A stretch of 64,000 nt of DNA from Peronospora farinosa (taxonomy: Eukaryota > Oomycota > Peronosporomycetes > Peronosporales > Peronosporaceae), in the NCBI GenBank assembly GCA_947646735.1, contig CANTFK010000174.1, forward strand, positions 124,001-188,000. The letters run 5' to 3'. This document shows, piece by piece, positions 22,075 to 32,750 of this stretch. Position 1 is the stretch's first letter. Each line of letters opens with the position of its first letter. Below the pieces are notes generated by a model. That model made no database searches, was not told the DNA's origin, and worked only from the letters and a program-made list of their open reading frames with translations. A program made the position numbers and the translations under genes.

Positions 22075-24498
22075 CTAGAAGTGATCGCTAAAAACACGAT
22101 TGCGTTCTACGAGCCCGGGTTGACTACTGGGTCCTTCAACACTGCCGCTTGGGTCCTCTGCAGAGCTGCTCACGTCGCCATCACGATTGTGATTTTGGCC
22201 TCCATTCCCATTTAAATGTCCACCGTCAATAGCGCCGCCGTTGTCACGCCTATCTACACCTTCTTCACCTTCGTCCTCGCCTTCACGATACTTAAGTAGA
22301 CTACGTTCCACGAATGGTGATGTGGTACGGTACTCATCTGCGACCCAGATTCGTAGTGTCTCCAAAAAACGGCCATCTCCTTCACTAACTCCACCGCCAA
22401 CGCTGCGAACTGGAGCCTGGTTGTCATCCTCTAGCTCCCACTCTGTCTTGACCTCAATATCTTCTCGGTCACTGCATACGCGCATAAGGAGAGGCACAAA
22501 CACCTTGCGGACATCGCGCCGAATACTGGGTATTTCCAAAGCACGCGCCTGCAAGTCCTTTGATGATTTTCCATTGACAATGTCAGCCAGCCAGTTAAGG
22601 CAAAAGTTAAATTTGCGCAAGTTGGAGCGGCAGATCTCAAAGCGCATGAGCTCAAGCAGATCCACTTCCTCGGCTAGGCGAGGGCAACGCGCAAGCACTA
22701 GCTCCTGCACGCGATAAAACAACTCGTCTGAGTTTTCCAAGCCATGACCGCCAAGACAGTAGCAGTTCTCGCAGAGATCAAAGCCCACGCACGTGGCACA
22801 CGAATAACGCTCTCCCACAATAGGCGTCATCTTACAGAACTGACACGATGTGCCCTCGTGTGTATACTTAGCATCCCCCTTAAAGGTAGCTGCCACGCGC
22901 TGTTTGGCACCAGCTGCCATCGTGCCAATGAACTTGGCAGCGTTCAGCCCGGCCCACTTTCGTTTCGCCGCCGAGGTATCGGGTAGCTCTGCCGACTCGG
23001 ACGATGTGTCCATGTCCTCTGTATGTTCACTTACTCTCTCTTGAGACAAAGAAGCACCAGCGACATTAGCCAAATGATAAGCAACTTTGGGCTTGGATAT
23101 ATACATTGCCTTGCTGCCCGTACTAAGTACACGAGGCATGTGCGGCACAAGCTTTCCCACATCATCTATAGACGGACCCAAGAACAAATGATCCTTGCCG
23201 AACCGTTTCTCACCAGGCACAAATCCACCCAAGACAGAATCACGGCGACGTTCGATCTGAATACGCACATCTGTCACCAATGTACGACGTTCCATCGTCG
23301 AGTACGAAACCCTCAGTGCCGGGTGCGACTTCAATAATGGCAACAAAAATTCTCGCAACTCAGCCTGCCGTTCCGCTGACAAGTTTCGGAGCACAATCTG
23401 CGACTCATTCACAGGTTCATCTGTTGTGTCCGGGTCCAATGCACCCATAAGCACACGACTTGCTCCTTCTTGATGTTCATAAGGTAATTTCCGAATCAAC
23501 TCTTCCAACTTATCAAGATCCAAAGCTTCTTCAAAATTGCGTATAGATGGAATTTTTCTGTCTTCCGTCCAATCTCGAATCGTCTGATCAGCTGTTGGGT
23601 CTTCCAATGGCAATAACCCACCCGATGAGATGGGTGGTGGAGTGCCTGGAGGTGTATCCGGTTCATCATCACTCTCATCGTTTCCATAATTCGATTTCAA
23701 TCGATCCATTGGTCCAAATCCAACTGTATCTCTTCCTTCTTCTTCAGCCATTGCTAAAGCTGCTGCAACACTTGAACGTCGTCTCATTTGCATTTGTTGA
23801 ACTTGTTTTTCCAATTCCTGTACCTTATCCTGTTTTTCTTTCAGTCTCGTCATTCCTGCTTCTTGTTCATCTTTCAGTGCTTTCTGAAGTCCGTCAATGC
23901 GTTTTTTATGTACAGTAATTTTTTCTTCTTGTCTTTGTAACTCTTCATCTTTCCTGTCCACATCTTTCAAAAGTAACGCATTTTCCGTCTTTAGGGCCGC
24001 TATTTCGGCTGCATATTGTTCTTTTTCTTCACGTCTGGCTTTCCGTTCAGCTTGTAATGTCTGATCTGTATCTTCATTACTCTTTCTTTCAGCGGCAAGA
24101 GCCGCGACTGCGACTAATTCAGAATTTCGTGCTTTTGCAGCTTCCAATTGTTTCATTCGTTCTTTTTTAGTTGCAGCTTCTAATGCACTTACAAGACCAC
24201 GTAAGGCTGCCCCTTCTTCTTCTTTAAATTTCATTTCTTGTTGTAGAAAAGCAATTTGTTTGTGTGAAGCGTCCAATTTCCCCGTTTCTAACGCTAAAAG
24301 TTCATTTTCACGAAAAACATATTCAAATTTTTTCTTCCAACGGGACAAGTCCTTCTTAAGGGTCATATAATTCGTCTCATAAATCTGAAGTTCTTTGATC
24401 TTGGTAGCTAATTCCTCCTGCGTCGCACGTAACATCTCCATCTGCTCGGCACGCTCGGCATAGCGAGCCGAGTTGCTATTCGTTACGTCCTCCCCCAT
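22075..24498 (-). CDS. Coiled-coil protein with ZZ-type zinc finger
   Basis: 807-residue intron-less host gene. Residues about 15-240 are a long charged coiled coil (heptads rich in E, K, L; e.g. EEKEQYAAEIAALKTENALL). A Pro-rich acidic linker follows (270-300), then a helical region (310-400) and a basic segment. At about 545-590 is a ZZ-type zinc finger: CQFC at 552-555, CATC at 567-570, CENC at 576-579 and a GGHG histidine near 585. A conserved-looking helical region follows, then an acidic tail. ZZ fingers generally bind protein partners or histone tails. The coiled coil suggests oligomerisation or scaffolding, but no orthologue can be named from memory. The ATG at 24498 is the first in frame. 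Adaptor or vesicle/autophagy roles are possible for ZZ proteins and not shown here. Confidence 0.88.
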   Translation of the reverse strand: MGEDVTNSNSARYAERAEQMEMLRATQEELATKIKELQIYETNYMTLKKDLSRWKKKFEYVFRENELLALETGKLDASHKQIAFLQQEMKFKEEEGAALRGLVSALEAATKKERMKQLEAAKARNSELVAVAALAAERKSNEDTDQTLQAERKARREEKEQYAAEIAALKTENALLLKDVDRKDEELQRQEEKITVHKKRIDGLQKALKDEQEAGMTRLKEKQDKVQELEKQVQQMQMRRRSSVAAALAMAEEEGRDTVGFGPMDRLKSNYGNDESDDEPDTPPGTPPPISSGGLLPLEDPTADQTIRDWTEDRKIPSIRNFEEALDLDKLEELIRKLPYEHQEGASRVLMGALDPDTTDEPVNESQIVLRNLSAERQAELREFLLPLLKSHPALRVSYSTMERRTLVTDVRIQIERRRDSVLGGFVPGEKRFGKDHLFLGPSIDDVGKLVPHMPRVLSTGSKAMYISKPKVAYHLANVAGASLSQERVSEHTEDMDTSSESAELPDTSAAKRKWAGLNAAKFIGTMAAGAKQRVAATFKGDAKYTHEGTSCQFCKMTPIVGERYSCATCVGFDLCENCYCLGGHGLENSDELFYRVQELVLARCPRLAEEVDLLELMRFEICRSNLRKFNFCLNWLADIVNGKSSKDLQARALEIPSIRRDVRKVFVPLLMRVCSDREDIEVKTEWELEDDNQAPVRSVGGGVSEGDGRFLETLRIWVADEYRTTSPFVERSLLKYREGEDEGEEGVDRRDNGGAIDGGHLNGNGGQNHNRDGDVSSSAEDPSGSVEGPSSQPGLVERNRVFSDHF

Positions 24499-24545
24499 AG
24501 AATGGAGAAGAAGAAAAGTAAAAAGTAGCGAAATGAAGTGAGAAA
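24499..24545 (-). promoter_or_regulatory. Possible oomycete initiator upstream of the ZZ gene
   Basis: On the minus strand, within 45 bases of the ATG, lies CACTTCATTTCGCTACTTTTT, a pyrimidine-rich stretch resembling the oomycete initiator consensus built around TCATT and a following A/T-TTT. A CTTTTCTTCTTCTCC run then leads into the ATG. The match is approximate. Confidence 0.3.
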
Positions 24546-25038
24546 GTGATGTTTAATTTTTAATTTTTGACGAATGATTAGACTCTTGGGATTAGTTAAG
24601 TATTGCTTAAGTAAGTATAGGACGACGGTGGTACTTTTTTGGTATTAGATTAAAAGATGACGACGATAGCCAATTTATTTAGTGCAAATGGAAAAGTATT
24701 GATACCCCTTATAAGAAATAATTAATAATACTTTGTACAATAGAATTCCCGATGCCTTATATTAGTGTACTTTACACGTCGTTTAAAGCATCTACATAAA
24801 GCAGTTCGAGCCTCAAGCACCCTTTTACTTAAAACGTGCCTAGTCACGCACAATAATTGCTAGCTTTTTGTGCCATAGAAAATATCGCACTGCAGCAACT
24901 TACACTCTTAAAACTGTAAATCTTACGTAAGAAAAAACATTACCTAGCGTTCGTTAAGCGAATCCTGTATCTCTGCTCGAAAATAACACGTCCGACTCAA
25001 CACGTATGACATTAATTCAGTCCTAATCAATGCCTTCT
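24546..25038. other. AT-rich spacer
   Basis: No ORF, RNA gene or repeat of note. It separates the host-gene island from the next retroelement block. Confidence 0.6.
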
Positions 25039-25677
25039 TGTAACAGGGTTACAGGACGGTTGTAACATCATTCCGAAAGTTTACGGTTAAACTCCCCTTT
25101 GTATTGCATATAATGCATTTTAATACTTCTCTTTAGAGAGGTATTAAGTATAAGCGCTAAAGATACGGTATTCAGTAATACCGTATCTTATCGATTAGGA
25201 TTCGATAAATCGATAACGCTGTATTAAGTACATGATACACAGATGTTTAGACGATACGTCGTCCAATAGCAAAGTCTGCATATAATAGTTACTATTATAG
25301 TAATTAATTTAGTGTAGTGTACGTAGAGAAGGACTATTCATAAAATCTTAAAGCATAAACAAAATCAGTTCTCCTTTTGAGTTAAAGATCGCAAGTCATT
25401 CTGACTTGTTCTCTTGTGCACTTCGTGAGTTGGTTCTCTGAACCTCTAAGCTTCTAGCTTGTTCTTGCACTCTGTGCGTTGGTTCTCTGAACCTTAAGCT
25501 TATTGCTTGACTGACTAAAGTCTCTCTCCTAGTTCCTTAGAACAGGGTGACTTTCAGTCGTTTAATTAGTTCCTTAGAATTAGGTGGCTTTCAGCCGTAA
25601 ATTTATTTAGTTATCTAGAACTAGAGGCTTTCAGCCTAAAGTCTTCCTCTGGCTAAAGAGCTGTGTAGCCTCGTACA
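25039..25677 (+). repeat. Probable 5' LTR of a truncated plus-strand Gypsy element
   Basis: Begins TGTAACAGGG and ends CTCGTACA. Two bases later comes TGGTAGGAAAC, a primer-binding-site candidate matching the CTACCA 3' end of initiator-Met tRNAs. Family D has TGGTAGCA at the same two-base spacing. A second TGTAAC at 25061 leaves the left edge uncertain. No intact partner LTR is in the window: the 3' LTR downstream (27866) is family D and not similar by eye. Confidence 0.5.
25420..25645. repeat. Short imperfect tandem repeats in the LTR
   Basis: Two copies of GTTGGTTCTCTGAACCT-AAGCTT, then three copies of TTAGTTCCTTAGAA-AG-TGACTTTCAG with drift. Length about 225 bp. Confidence 0.7.
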
Positions 25678-25721
25678 CTTGGTAGGAAACATGAGTCTTT
25701 AAAGACTGACCCTTTGTGAGA

Positions 25722-27060
25722 ATGGAGAATCAAAATCACCTCTCTGAGGCGCAACGACTCGCACTCGATAGATTATCTGCGTTCGTTGGGCTCGATCAAA
25801 TCGAGGTCCTGTTGTCCCAAGGCCCAGATGTCCTTAATGCTCGCATTAAGGCCTTTATGCGTTATGTAGCAACGCTACTCGGGCAGGTCCACGACCAGGA
25901 AGCGTCAGTGCGCCTACACAGTACATCCCGGTAACTTTGCCCGATGCAGAGCCAAAGGCTCGCCCACTCGTTTTAAACGTAAAGACCTTTGAGGGAAGGA
26001 TGGAGAAAATCTTCTCCTCTGGATCCGAGAAGTTGAAATGACAATGGATGCCGCCATGCTTGTGTCAGATAAGCAACGAGTTTTCCTGGCCATTTCTAAG
26101 CTCGGTGGAAGAGTTATAGAGTGGGCTCTTACGAGCGATGTCTCTGTTAATGCCGAATTTCCTACATGGGAAATGCTTAAAAAGCAATTGACTTGCGTGT
26201 TTGTACCACCTATCCAGGCTTATTGTGCGCTCTCAAGCTTCTTAGCTACCCGACAGGGTAAAAAAGAATTGTTGGACCATGTCTAAGAGTTGGGAACTTT
26301 CATTGCTGATTTGCAGCAGGACCCTCTGGCAGAGGAAGTCCGAATAACCATTTTCATGGAAGGACTTCGTACTGAGGTCGCCAAAATAGAGGTTTTTTGT
26401 GTCCAGTCTTCTACTTTTGAACAGACAGTGAGCATAGCGTTTAACGCTGAGTTCATATTTAAAATTGCTAGCTATGGTCTACCATGGTATAATTTGAATG
26501 CCTTCAATAGGGCGGAACCCATGGACCTCAGCCATGCGGAAGAAGATGAGCTTCAAGCTGCTGAGCAGCAAGGTAACATCCGTAGATGGTACATGTGCGA
26601 AAGCACTAGGCATCTACGCTCTAGCTGTCCGTTGTGAAAGCAACGTTCAAATCGGCAGAGCCGAAATCCTGCTCCTAGCCAAAAGGCGAGCACGGCAGGG
26701 GAAAATGTCAGCCCCCAGTAGACGCGGGCCTCCCTACTGTGAAAGAACTAAGCTCTGTTGAATCTCTAGGAAGTGAATTTAAACAGGGCTTAGCCACAGA
26801 TGTTTCTGTGGATGCTTCCATGGAACAAGATTACAAGCCAGGCTTGTTAGTTGTGTTGACAACCGTTAAGGGTTTTGAGAAACCATGGTCAATTCTAATT
26901 GACTCAGAGGCGTCAGGTATTATGTTCGACTTCGTTCCCTTTAAGGAATTCAGCTGTATGCTGAGGCGCAGAAGCGCAAGAGGGTGACAGTATCACCGTG
27001 CGCCTCGAGACAGGGGTACGTGTCGCCGTGCCTAAAGTTCCGTTGAACTTAGGTGTGACC
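25722..27060 (+). pseudogene. Gypsy gag and protease remnant
   Basis: Plus-strand gag in several frames. N-terminus from ATG 25722 (MENQNHLSEAQRLALDRL), capsid text (VFLAISKLGGRVIEWALTSD, FPTWEMLKKQLTCVF), one in-frame stop after LLDHV near 26283, and a degenerate zinc knuckle (WYMCESTRHLRSSC, first Cys lost). A protease start follows (PWSILIDSEASGIMF) in which the active-site Gly of D-S-G is Glu. The sequence then jumps at about 27050 to the antisense ORF of family D, so RT through integrase are deleted. Confidence 0.75.
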
Positions 27061-27723
27061 TCCCGAGCGACTCCGAGGCCGAGACCTATTACGAGGCTCG
27101 GAAGCATACGGATGATACGGTTGACAACCTCGGCTACTTGAACACCTTCGGAGATCGTAAGGACGCGCTCTCACTCGCCGTAGCTCGTACACCTGGAGCT
27201 CCGAAAGGCTTCTTTCATAACGGGCAATCCATGGACGAATATGGTCGGGCATGCCTCGCGCACACACCAAGTCGTCCCATTCCTGCCGGACCAGTCGCGA
27301 TCTGCCCACGTTGCACGTTGAACATCCCTCACGAATGTGGACGTAACAAAGGTGATACTCGTCACAAGTCATGCGACAGATGCGCCGACGCAGGTCGCCA
27401 ATAGCGTGTCGATTACGCGTTCCCTCGCGACCGTCTAACCAGGACGTGAAGGAAGTTCCTTCACGTCGGCTCGCGTCCCAGCGCCTGATGAAGGCACACC
27501 AAGACCTCTGCAACGCATCGTTGGTATATGCGTTGTTCGTCGCCTTGCCTCTCACGGTACGGTATCGCGTGAAGAGGTCCTTCATGACCTCCAGTGGCTC
27601 GGGTTCGACAGCACCTTCAAGACCATATAAGCGCCACGGTTTCAAGTCCCCATCCATGAACCTGCGGCTCCTGCTCTCTTCGTATTGTCGCTTGGTGTTC
27701 CCAGTTCTGGTTGTCAGAGACAT
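27049..27723 (-). CDS. Antisense accessory ORF of family D, open 224 codons
   Basis: Minus-strand ORF starting 143 bp from the 3' LTR at 27866 and running away from it, opposite to the element's plus-strand orientation. The N-terminus KPWRLYGLEGAVEPEPLEVM is followed by RSWCAFIRRWDASRREGTSF, FTSWLDGREGTR, a Cys-rich block CRMTCDEYHLCYVHIREGCSTC and PWIARYERSLSE, and ends in Arg/Ser text (NRSRPRSRSGG). The same blocks are recognisable in the family B ORF at 4190-4700. The C-terminal part, probably a longer SR region and coiled coil, is cut by the deletion junction near 27050. The Cys pattern could be a metal site. Function unknown; no known family recognised. Confidence 0.6.
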   Translation of the reverse strand: MSLTTRTGNTKRQYEESRSRRFMDGDLKPWRLYGLEGAVEPEPLEVMKDLFTRYRTVRGKATNNAYTNDALQRSWCAFIRRWDASRREGTSFTSWLDGREGTRNRHAIGDLRRRICRMTCDEYHLCYVHIREGCSTCNVGRSRLVRQEWDDLVCARGMPDHIRPWIARYERSLSELQVYELRRVRARPYDLRRCSSSRGCQPYHPYASEPRNRSRPRSRSGGHT

Positions 27724-27846
27724 TGTTTCGTGAACGCCCAGGGTCCATGCTGCTCAATTATGTCTAACTGAGTAGAAACGAAGTTACGCCGTTGGTCGAG
27801 AAGAATCTTCCTGCAAATCGCAATTACGTTGAGGTAAGCGCAACTT

Positions 27847-27865
27847 AAAGAGGGGGGGGGGGTGA
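27847..27865 (+). promoter_or_regulatory. Polypurine tract of family D 3' end
   Basis: AAAGAGGGGGGGGGGGTGA directly abuts the LTR start TGTAATTAGG. The same form, a purine run with G-run and terminal TGA, touches the 3' LTRs of family B (complement of 4111-4125) and family G (complement of 39100-39114). This is the plus-strand DNA primer site of LTR elements. Confidence 0.75.
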
Positions 27866-28183
27866 TGTAATTAGGCAACCTATTACATAAGTAGTTATAG
27901 GGATAATACATAATTACATAAGTAGGCATCGGGCAGTATCCGATTAGCGGATACTGCGCGTCATTTTATTATTGGTTTATTATTAGGGTGTTAGACCCAA
28001 TAATTAGCCAATAATAAATTGACTTCCATATTGAAGGGTTCCCATGAGCTAGAGAACATATTCGCACTTACTGCGAATTAAAACAAAACCAAAATAAAAC
28101 AGAGTTATATTTACAAGTTAATTAAGAGCGCTTCCTCAACGCCCTTTTAGTGTAAGACGGTAACGGGTCCTTAGCCCGTTTCC
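27866..28183 (+). repeat. Family D 3' LTR, inverted relative to the one at 37560
   Basis: 318 bp, TGTAATTAGGCAACC...AGCCCGTTTCC. It is the reverse complement of 37560-37877 with few differences; its terminal ACA has decayed to TCC. It marks a family D element read on the plus strand, of which only the 3' end survives here. Confidence 0.8.
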
Positions 28184-28249
28184 GACTCGTAGTCACTCCA
28201 CAGCAGCCGGTGTGTGTAATTTTGAGGTATTCCACAAGGCGCTTCTTAT

Positions 28250-29700
28250 GCTACCTTAACGGGGCCGAGATGATGGGCACTCTGCATAGGCGCCCATTCA
28301 AACAAGCATCAAGGGTACGCGCCGCGAGAATTCGTCGCTGTCGCTAGATGACTGCCGCATCTAATTTCAGGCCGTCAACGGAGCACAGTGATTCGTTCAA
28401 GTTACAAAGTGGAAAAGAGGATCCTTCTCTTATTGCGGACTGCAATGAAAGCACGGCACTGCCATCGCCACACAGTGGTGATGAGAACAGTGCGCTGATG
28501 CAGCATTCGCCCACTAAAAGTGAATTACCTACTTTTGAGGAAGCTTTCTTGCTTCAACAGACTGAGGTTTTAAGCCTCATCATCTGTGCCAACGAGCGCA
28601 GCGAATAGTACTGAGTGTGATATACCTACAGTTGCAGCTGTAGTTCAACAGAGGGTCGGCGATAATAATACGTTCGCCTCATTGGAGACTAATGCTTCAC
28701 CGACTATACTACAACGTGTCACAAGCACGTTGTCGCGAGTGCGGCTAGGTCTGGTGACATATCTCCAATGCCAATGCCATCCGAATGGTTAAATAATAAT
28801 AGGAAAAGTGCGTCGCTCCAAGAGTGTGCCCTATTGACGCTAACTAATTCTTAGCGTTCTTCCACAATGGAAGCAAAAGGGGGAAGTTCTATATCGCATT
28901 TCTCTTATTTTCATCGTGTTGCGTTCAAAAATACCACAGATTAGTACAAAGCTAATTTCCTGCGCCTTATGAAATCGGATGCTAATTTGATAAAGCAACA
29001 GTCGCAGCAAACAATCTTGCTACCCGGCGTGCTAGATGTATCTTGAGCGGTAAAGTACTCCCCCTTTGATTCTCGTCACGCTGGTCCTGCTATTCCGTCT
29101 AGATCTATAAAAAAGGCAGTAGCTGGTTTACCTGCTCATAAGCGGACTCTAGTTCCTGAAAGTCGATATGTATAGATGATATCGATTCCTTAAAAGTCGA
29201 AACGCTTCGAGTATTATATTCATTGGACGAGGAAATGAATATTTTTTCTTCACAAAGCGGTGAGCTAACATTTTTTTAGCAAGAAAGCATTTGTTCCTAC
29301 CCACATCTACAAACGCAGGTGGCGCCCAATAGGAGTGGCGATTAAGCCCATCTACTCGCGGCTGCTTTATTTATGCCGTTCAATCGCAATCGGGGAACGC
29401 TGCGCTGAAGAGGGAGGTGACTAATCTCGAGAGTCGAGTCTCGCGACTGACTTCGAATCTTCAAGATGTAAGGGCAAAGGGCCGTTAGCGGTATGACCAC
29501 CCGAAGCTTTGCTTGAACCTTTTGAAGCGACTGAAAATGAGATTCCGGTGTCAAACGCGGAGTTTTTTTTCGCTTTTTGAGTAGTTTACCATATTCGAAG
29601 TATACCTTTTCGCCGTCACCTGATCGGCTACGACGCTTGACCTAGAGTCAGCGTCACCGTCCGTCTTATTAGACAGATGCGGATATATGATCCTTTGTGG
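28250..29700 (+). pseudogene. Second copy of the family A accessory ORF remnant
   Basis: Aligns by eye with 1085-2610: GGCGCCCAT, ACGCGCCGCGA, ATCTAATnTCAG, GCCATCCGAnTGG and GTnTTCAGCG blocks in the same order, each diverged. Short open stretches (28348-28608) are Ser/acidic-rich. The end carries a broken coiled-coil stretch. As at 1 kb it precedes minus-strand integrase of the same type. Too decayed to encode a product. Confidence 0.55.
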
Positions 29701-29707
29701 ATATACA

Positions 29708-30029
29708 TGTAATGAACCAGATTGCATATATCACATAAACAAAAATAAACAATTACATTTAAAGGCAGGTGCTGGCATTTTTTTTACTATTGTTTTATTG
29801 GGGCTAAAAGAACCAATTAGGCGCAATAATAAATTGACCTGAAAAAAATGTGGTCCCGAAAGGCGGGAACACTGTCGTGTATATTACGACTTAAAACCTT
29901 CGTAATTAGTACAAATTTTAAACAAAATAACTAATCAGAGATAAATTTACTTAATTCCAAAAACTTTGGGCTTAAGTCTTCCTTAAGCGCGCGTGTAAGC
30001 TAGTAACGGTACATTCTAGCCTCGTTAAA
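29708..30029 (+). repeat. Inverted solo LTR of family B
   Basis: TGTAATGAACC...TAGCCTCGTTAAA, the reverse complement of the family B LTR with divergence (AGGCAGGTGCTG, GGTCCCGAAAGGCGGGAAC, GACTTAAAnCCTTCGTAATTAGTAC). It splits a segment that is continuous at 2590-2620, so it is an insertion into an A-type 3' end. The flanks are too altered for a sure target duplication. Confidence 0.7.
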
Positions 30030-31250
30030 CTTTATACCTTTTTCGAAGACCCACGTAAAAATACGGAGTGCGTCTTCATACACGGTGGGAGAATGAGCCT
30101 ATGATTTAGGTCTCCAACTTCTTCAACCACTGTAAAGGGCCCAATGAATCGGGGCAATAGCTTAGTAGTACCACCAGGTAGTACAGAAAATGCATGTTTA
30201 GGCAGGGTAGAATTACTTAATAGCGCTTTGTCCCCAACAATTAAGGGTACATGGTTTTTTGGGCCATGCTGGTCCGCATATTGTTTTTGCTTGTCCTGTG
30301 CGCTTGCCATTGCGTCAAGGACGTTACATGTGATGGCTAATCGCTCATCCACGAAGCGCTGAGCTTCGCTCACGCTTTTAGCATCCAGCTCGCCTATGAC
30401 GCCTCCAAGAGGTCGTTCATGGGTCAACGCTGTTGATAACACTATAGTGTCATCGTCAAGGAGCACAGGCATTTCTTGCCGTGCCTCCTCTGTAACACCT
30501 ATAGGTGACGTGACCACTGCTAAATTAGCAGTGTCACTAGGGCAACCTTGGCCCGTTTTGGCATTCGCACCGAGCGAAGTGAGGGGCCCTCCCCCATTAA
30601 GACTCGGGCTGCTTACAACGAGACTGGCGTTCGAGGATGACGCAGTTCGTTGATGTAAAACGGTGTTTCACCCGTACTGGCGTGAACACTATCATTAATA
30701 ACCACCTACACAATATCAATATAGTTGCTTGCTCCATTCTTTGGGAGTCGCTACTGTACGCAACACATCCTCCCACGACTCGATTGGTACGTTCTTTTTG
30801 GCCATTAATTTGGGGATGATCATCGGTTGACATGTGGAGCTTGCTACCCAGTAGCTCAAACACATGTCGCCAAAAACCCAACGTAAAACGCGGATCCCGG
30901 TCCGATACTATGGACTCGGGCATCCCGTGTAGTCGATACACGTAATCCAAAAACAAGAGGGAAGCCTCTTTTCCTGAGATCTTGGTGCTACATGGTGCCA
31001 AATGCGACTTTTTTCAGTCTGTCTACAAAGACGAAGAGCCCTGTCCTGCCATTATGATCAGGAAGTAAGCCCAACATGAAGTCCAGACTGACCGACTTGC
31101 AAAATTTTGTGGGTATCGGCAGTGACCGACAAGCGCACGCAGTCAGTTGGTTTCGGCGTGGGTCTAATGCGCTGCTAGAAGGTGCAGGCTTAATGCACCG
31201 AAACTCTTAGAAATATCGATTATAGTTGGCCCACCCAGTGGGGCACCAAA
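30030..31250 (-). pseudogene. Second copy of the family A integrase remnant
   Basis: Minus strand, nearly the same text as 2570-3753: [37 protein letters not shown], then the C-terminal GPFTVVEEVGDLNHRL at 30517-30032. Frameshifts and stops disrupt it (e.g. between 30597 and 30517). It ends at about 31225-31250, close to where the copy at 3.7 kb also ends. Confidence 0.75.
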
Positions 31251-31615
31251 ATTCTGCTGACACTCGTAAAATTGTATTTTCGCAGCTCAGATGCACATTC
31301 GATGGAGTCGCTTGTGATACAACCGGCTCTATTATAGGCCTCTATGAAAGTTTATTTCATACGTCACCGAGTATTATCCTGCTTGTTATGCCTGGTATTT
31401 TTTAAGGAGTCTGGCGAGGTGGTCAGGTTACACAAATTCTTTACCCAGATCGAACAGACTGGTGTAGTGAATAAGACATTGACGAATAGTCATGCGTCCA
31501 TTGGTTCTGCGCAAAGCCGAGAGCCTGTGGCAGTTACTAATGAGCTGACGGAAAGATAGGCGTCACAGGAATCGGCACAGAGCCTTGATCCTGGTGCGGT
31601 TGTTGGCCACAAATT
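31251..31615 (+). pseudogene. Inverted fragment of the family A protease-RT linker
   Basis: From about 31440 to 31610 the plus strand reads the linker found on the minus strand at 12040-12220: GACTGGTGTAGTGAATA, CATGCGTCCATTGGTTCTGC, AGCCGAGAGCCTGTGGCAG. It stands in opposite orientation to the integrase fragments on either side and records an inversion or independent fragment insertion. 31251-31440 is unassigned. Confidence 0.6.
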
Positions 31616-32679
31616 TTATACATTGATTGCATCAGCAGCAACCTTATCCTCATAGTTATTATTTCTCAATAGTTTCGGCGCATTTCCATTGGTAGATAAT
31701 ATCTCATAAAGCTTGAAGACCGGGCACATTGAAGCTAAGAGATCAAGAAGCGCCGGAACGCAAGGATGCTTCGCGTTATTTACAAAAAGGGACGTCAATA
31801 CGGTTGACGCATGTACAGCATTGCTGATTGCAAACTGTGCAGTGGAAGAAACGAACCCTATGACGAGAACGATGTCGCATGACCGCGCAAGACATCTTCG
31901 AGCACTCTGTTCACATGCTCCGTTTGCCCATCCGTCTATGGATGGGCCGCCGTAGACATGAGCAACTGTGTGCATTGTAGCTGGAATAATTTGGCCCGGA
32001 AAGCCGAAGTGAAATGCGGGCCACGGTCCGAAACAATAGATACTGGCAAGCCGTGATGCCTGAAGATAAAATTAATGGAGATCTTTGCTGTCGTCTCCGC
32101 CGTAATGTTGGCGGAGACCGGAGCAAAATGCACCATTTTGCTAAATCGATCCACTAGAACCAATACGCCCGTGCTTTTCTGTTCATCCGGTGGAAGTCCA
32201 AAGATATAATCCATGCTGACCAAGCGCCAGGCTTCTGTTGCAATCGGAAGCGGACGCAATGGGGCTTTTGAAGACGGTGCAGGATTCAGACGCTGACAGG
32301 TTTCACAGGAGCGCACCCATTTCTGGATGTACTGATACATTCGCGGCCAGAAAAATACGCGAAAAATAGCCGCAAGCGTCTTTTCGCGACCCAGGTGCCC
32401 GCCAGCTGGGCTGTCGTGAAATTTATTAACCAATCCGGCTCGAAGTTCGTCATCAGCAGGTATGACGACACGCGGGGAATCAAAGACGTCCATCGTGTAC
32501 GTCAGCAGCGGACTGTCAAGCGCGTCACGCTTGATGTTGCCGCGTGTTGGTTTCGTCAACTTCGCGAGTATTTTTTCGCTCGGGTCCCTGAGATAGTTGA
32601 TGATTCCTGCATAGAAGGAATCATTCGCGTAGGATTCAGCGATCTGAGTTCGGATCGAAAGCACGGGGGTCGAAATCAT
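31616..32679 (-). pseudogene. Family D integrase remnant
   Basis: Frame 32679-31936 has the pre-integrase zinc region (LVNKFHDSPAGGHLGREKT, SCETCQRLNPAPS) and the catalytic core with Asp in SMDYIFGLPP and Asp in SDRGPHF. The frame then shifts near 31950, where the Glu-containing segment should be; 31975-31616 continues with IGFVSSTAQFAISNAVHAST. The C-terminal region is missing, replaced by the inverted fragment at 31.6 kb. Confidence 0.8.
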
Positions 32680-32750
32680 CGCATTAAGTCCCAGTTTAAT
32701 ACAACACGCACAAATATCATCGTCGTCATCAACATTCTCCGTTTGATGAC

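Noticed and set aside
22241..22717. Ser-rich plus-strand ORF opposite the ZZ gene
   Set aside because: Antisense shadow of well-supported coding sequence, low-complexity composition and no independent support.
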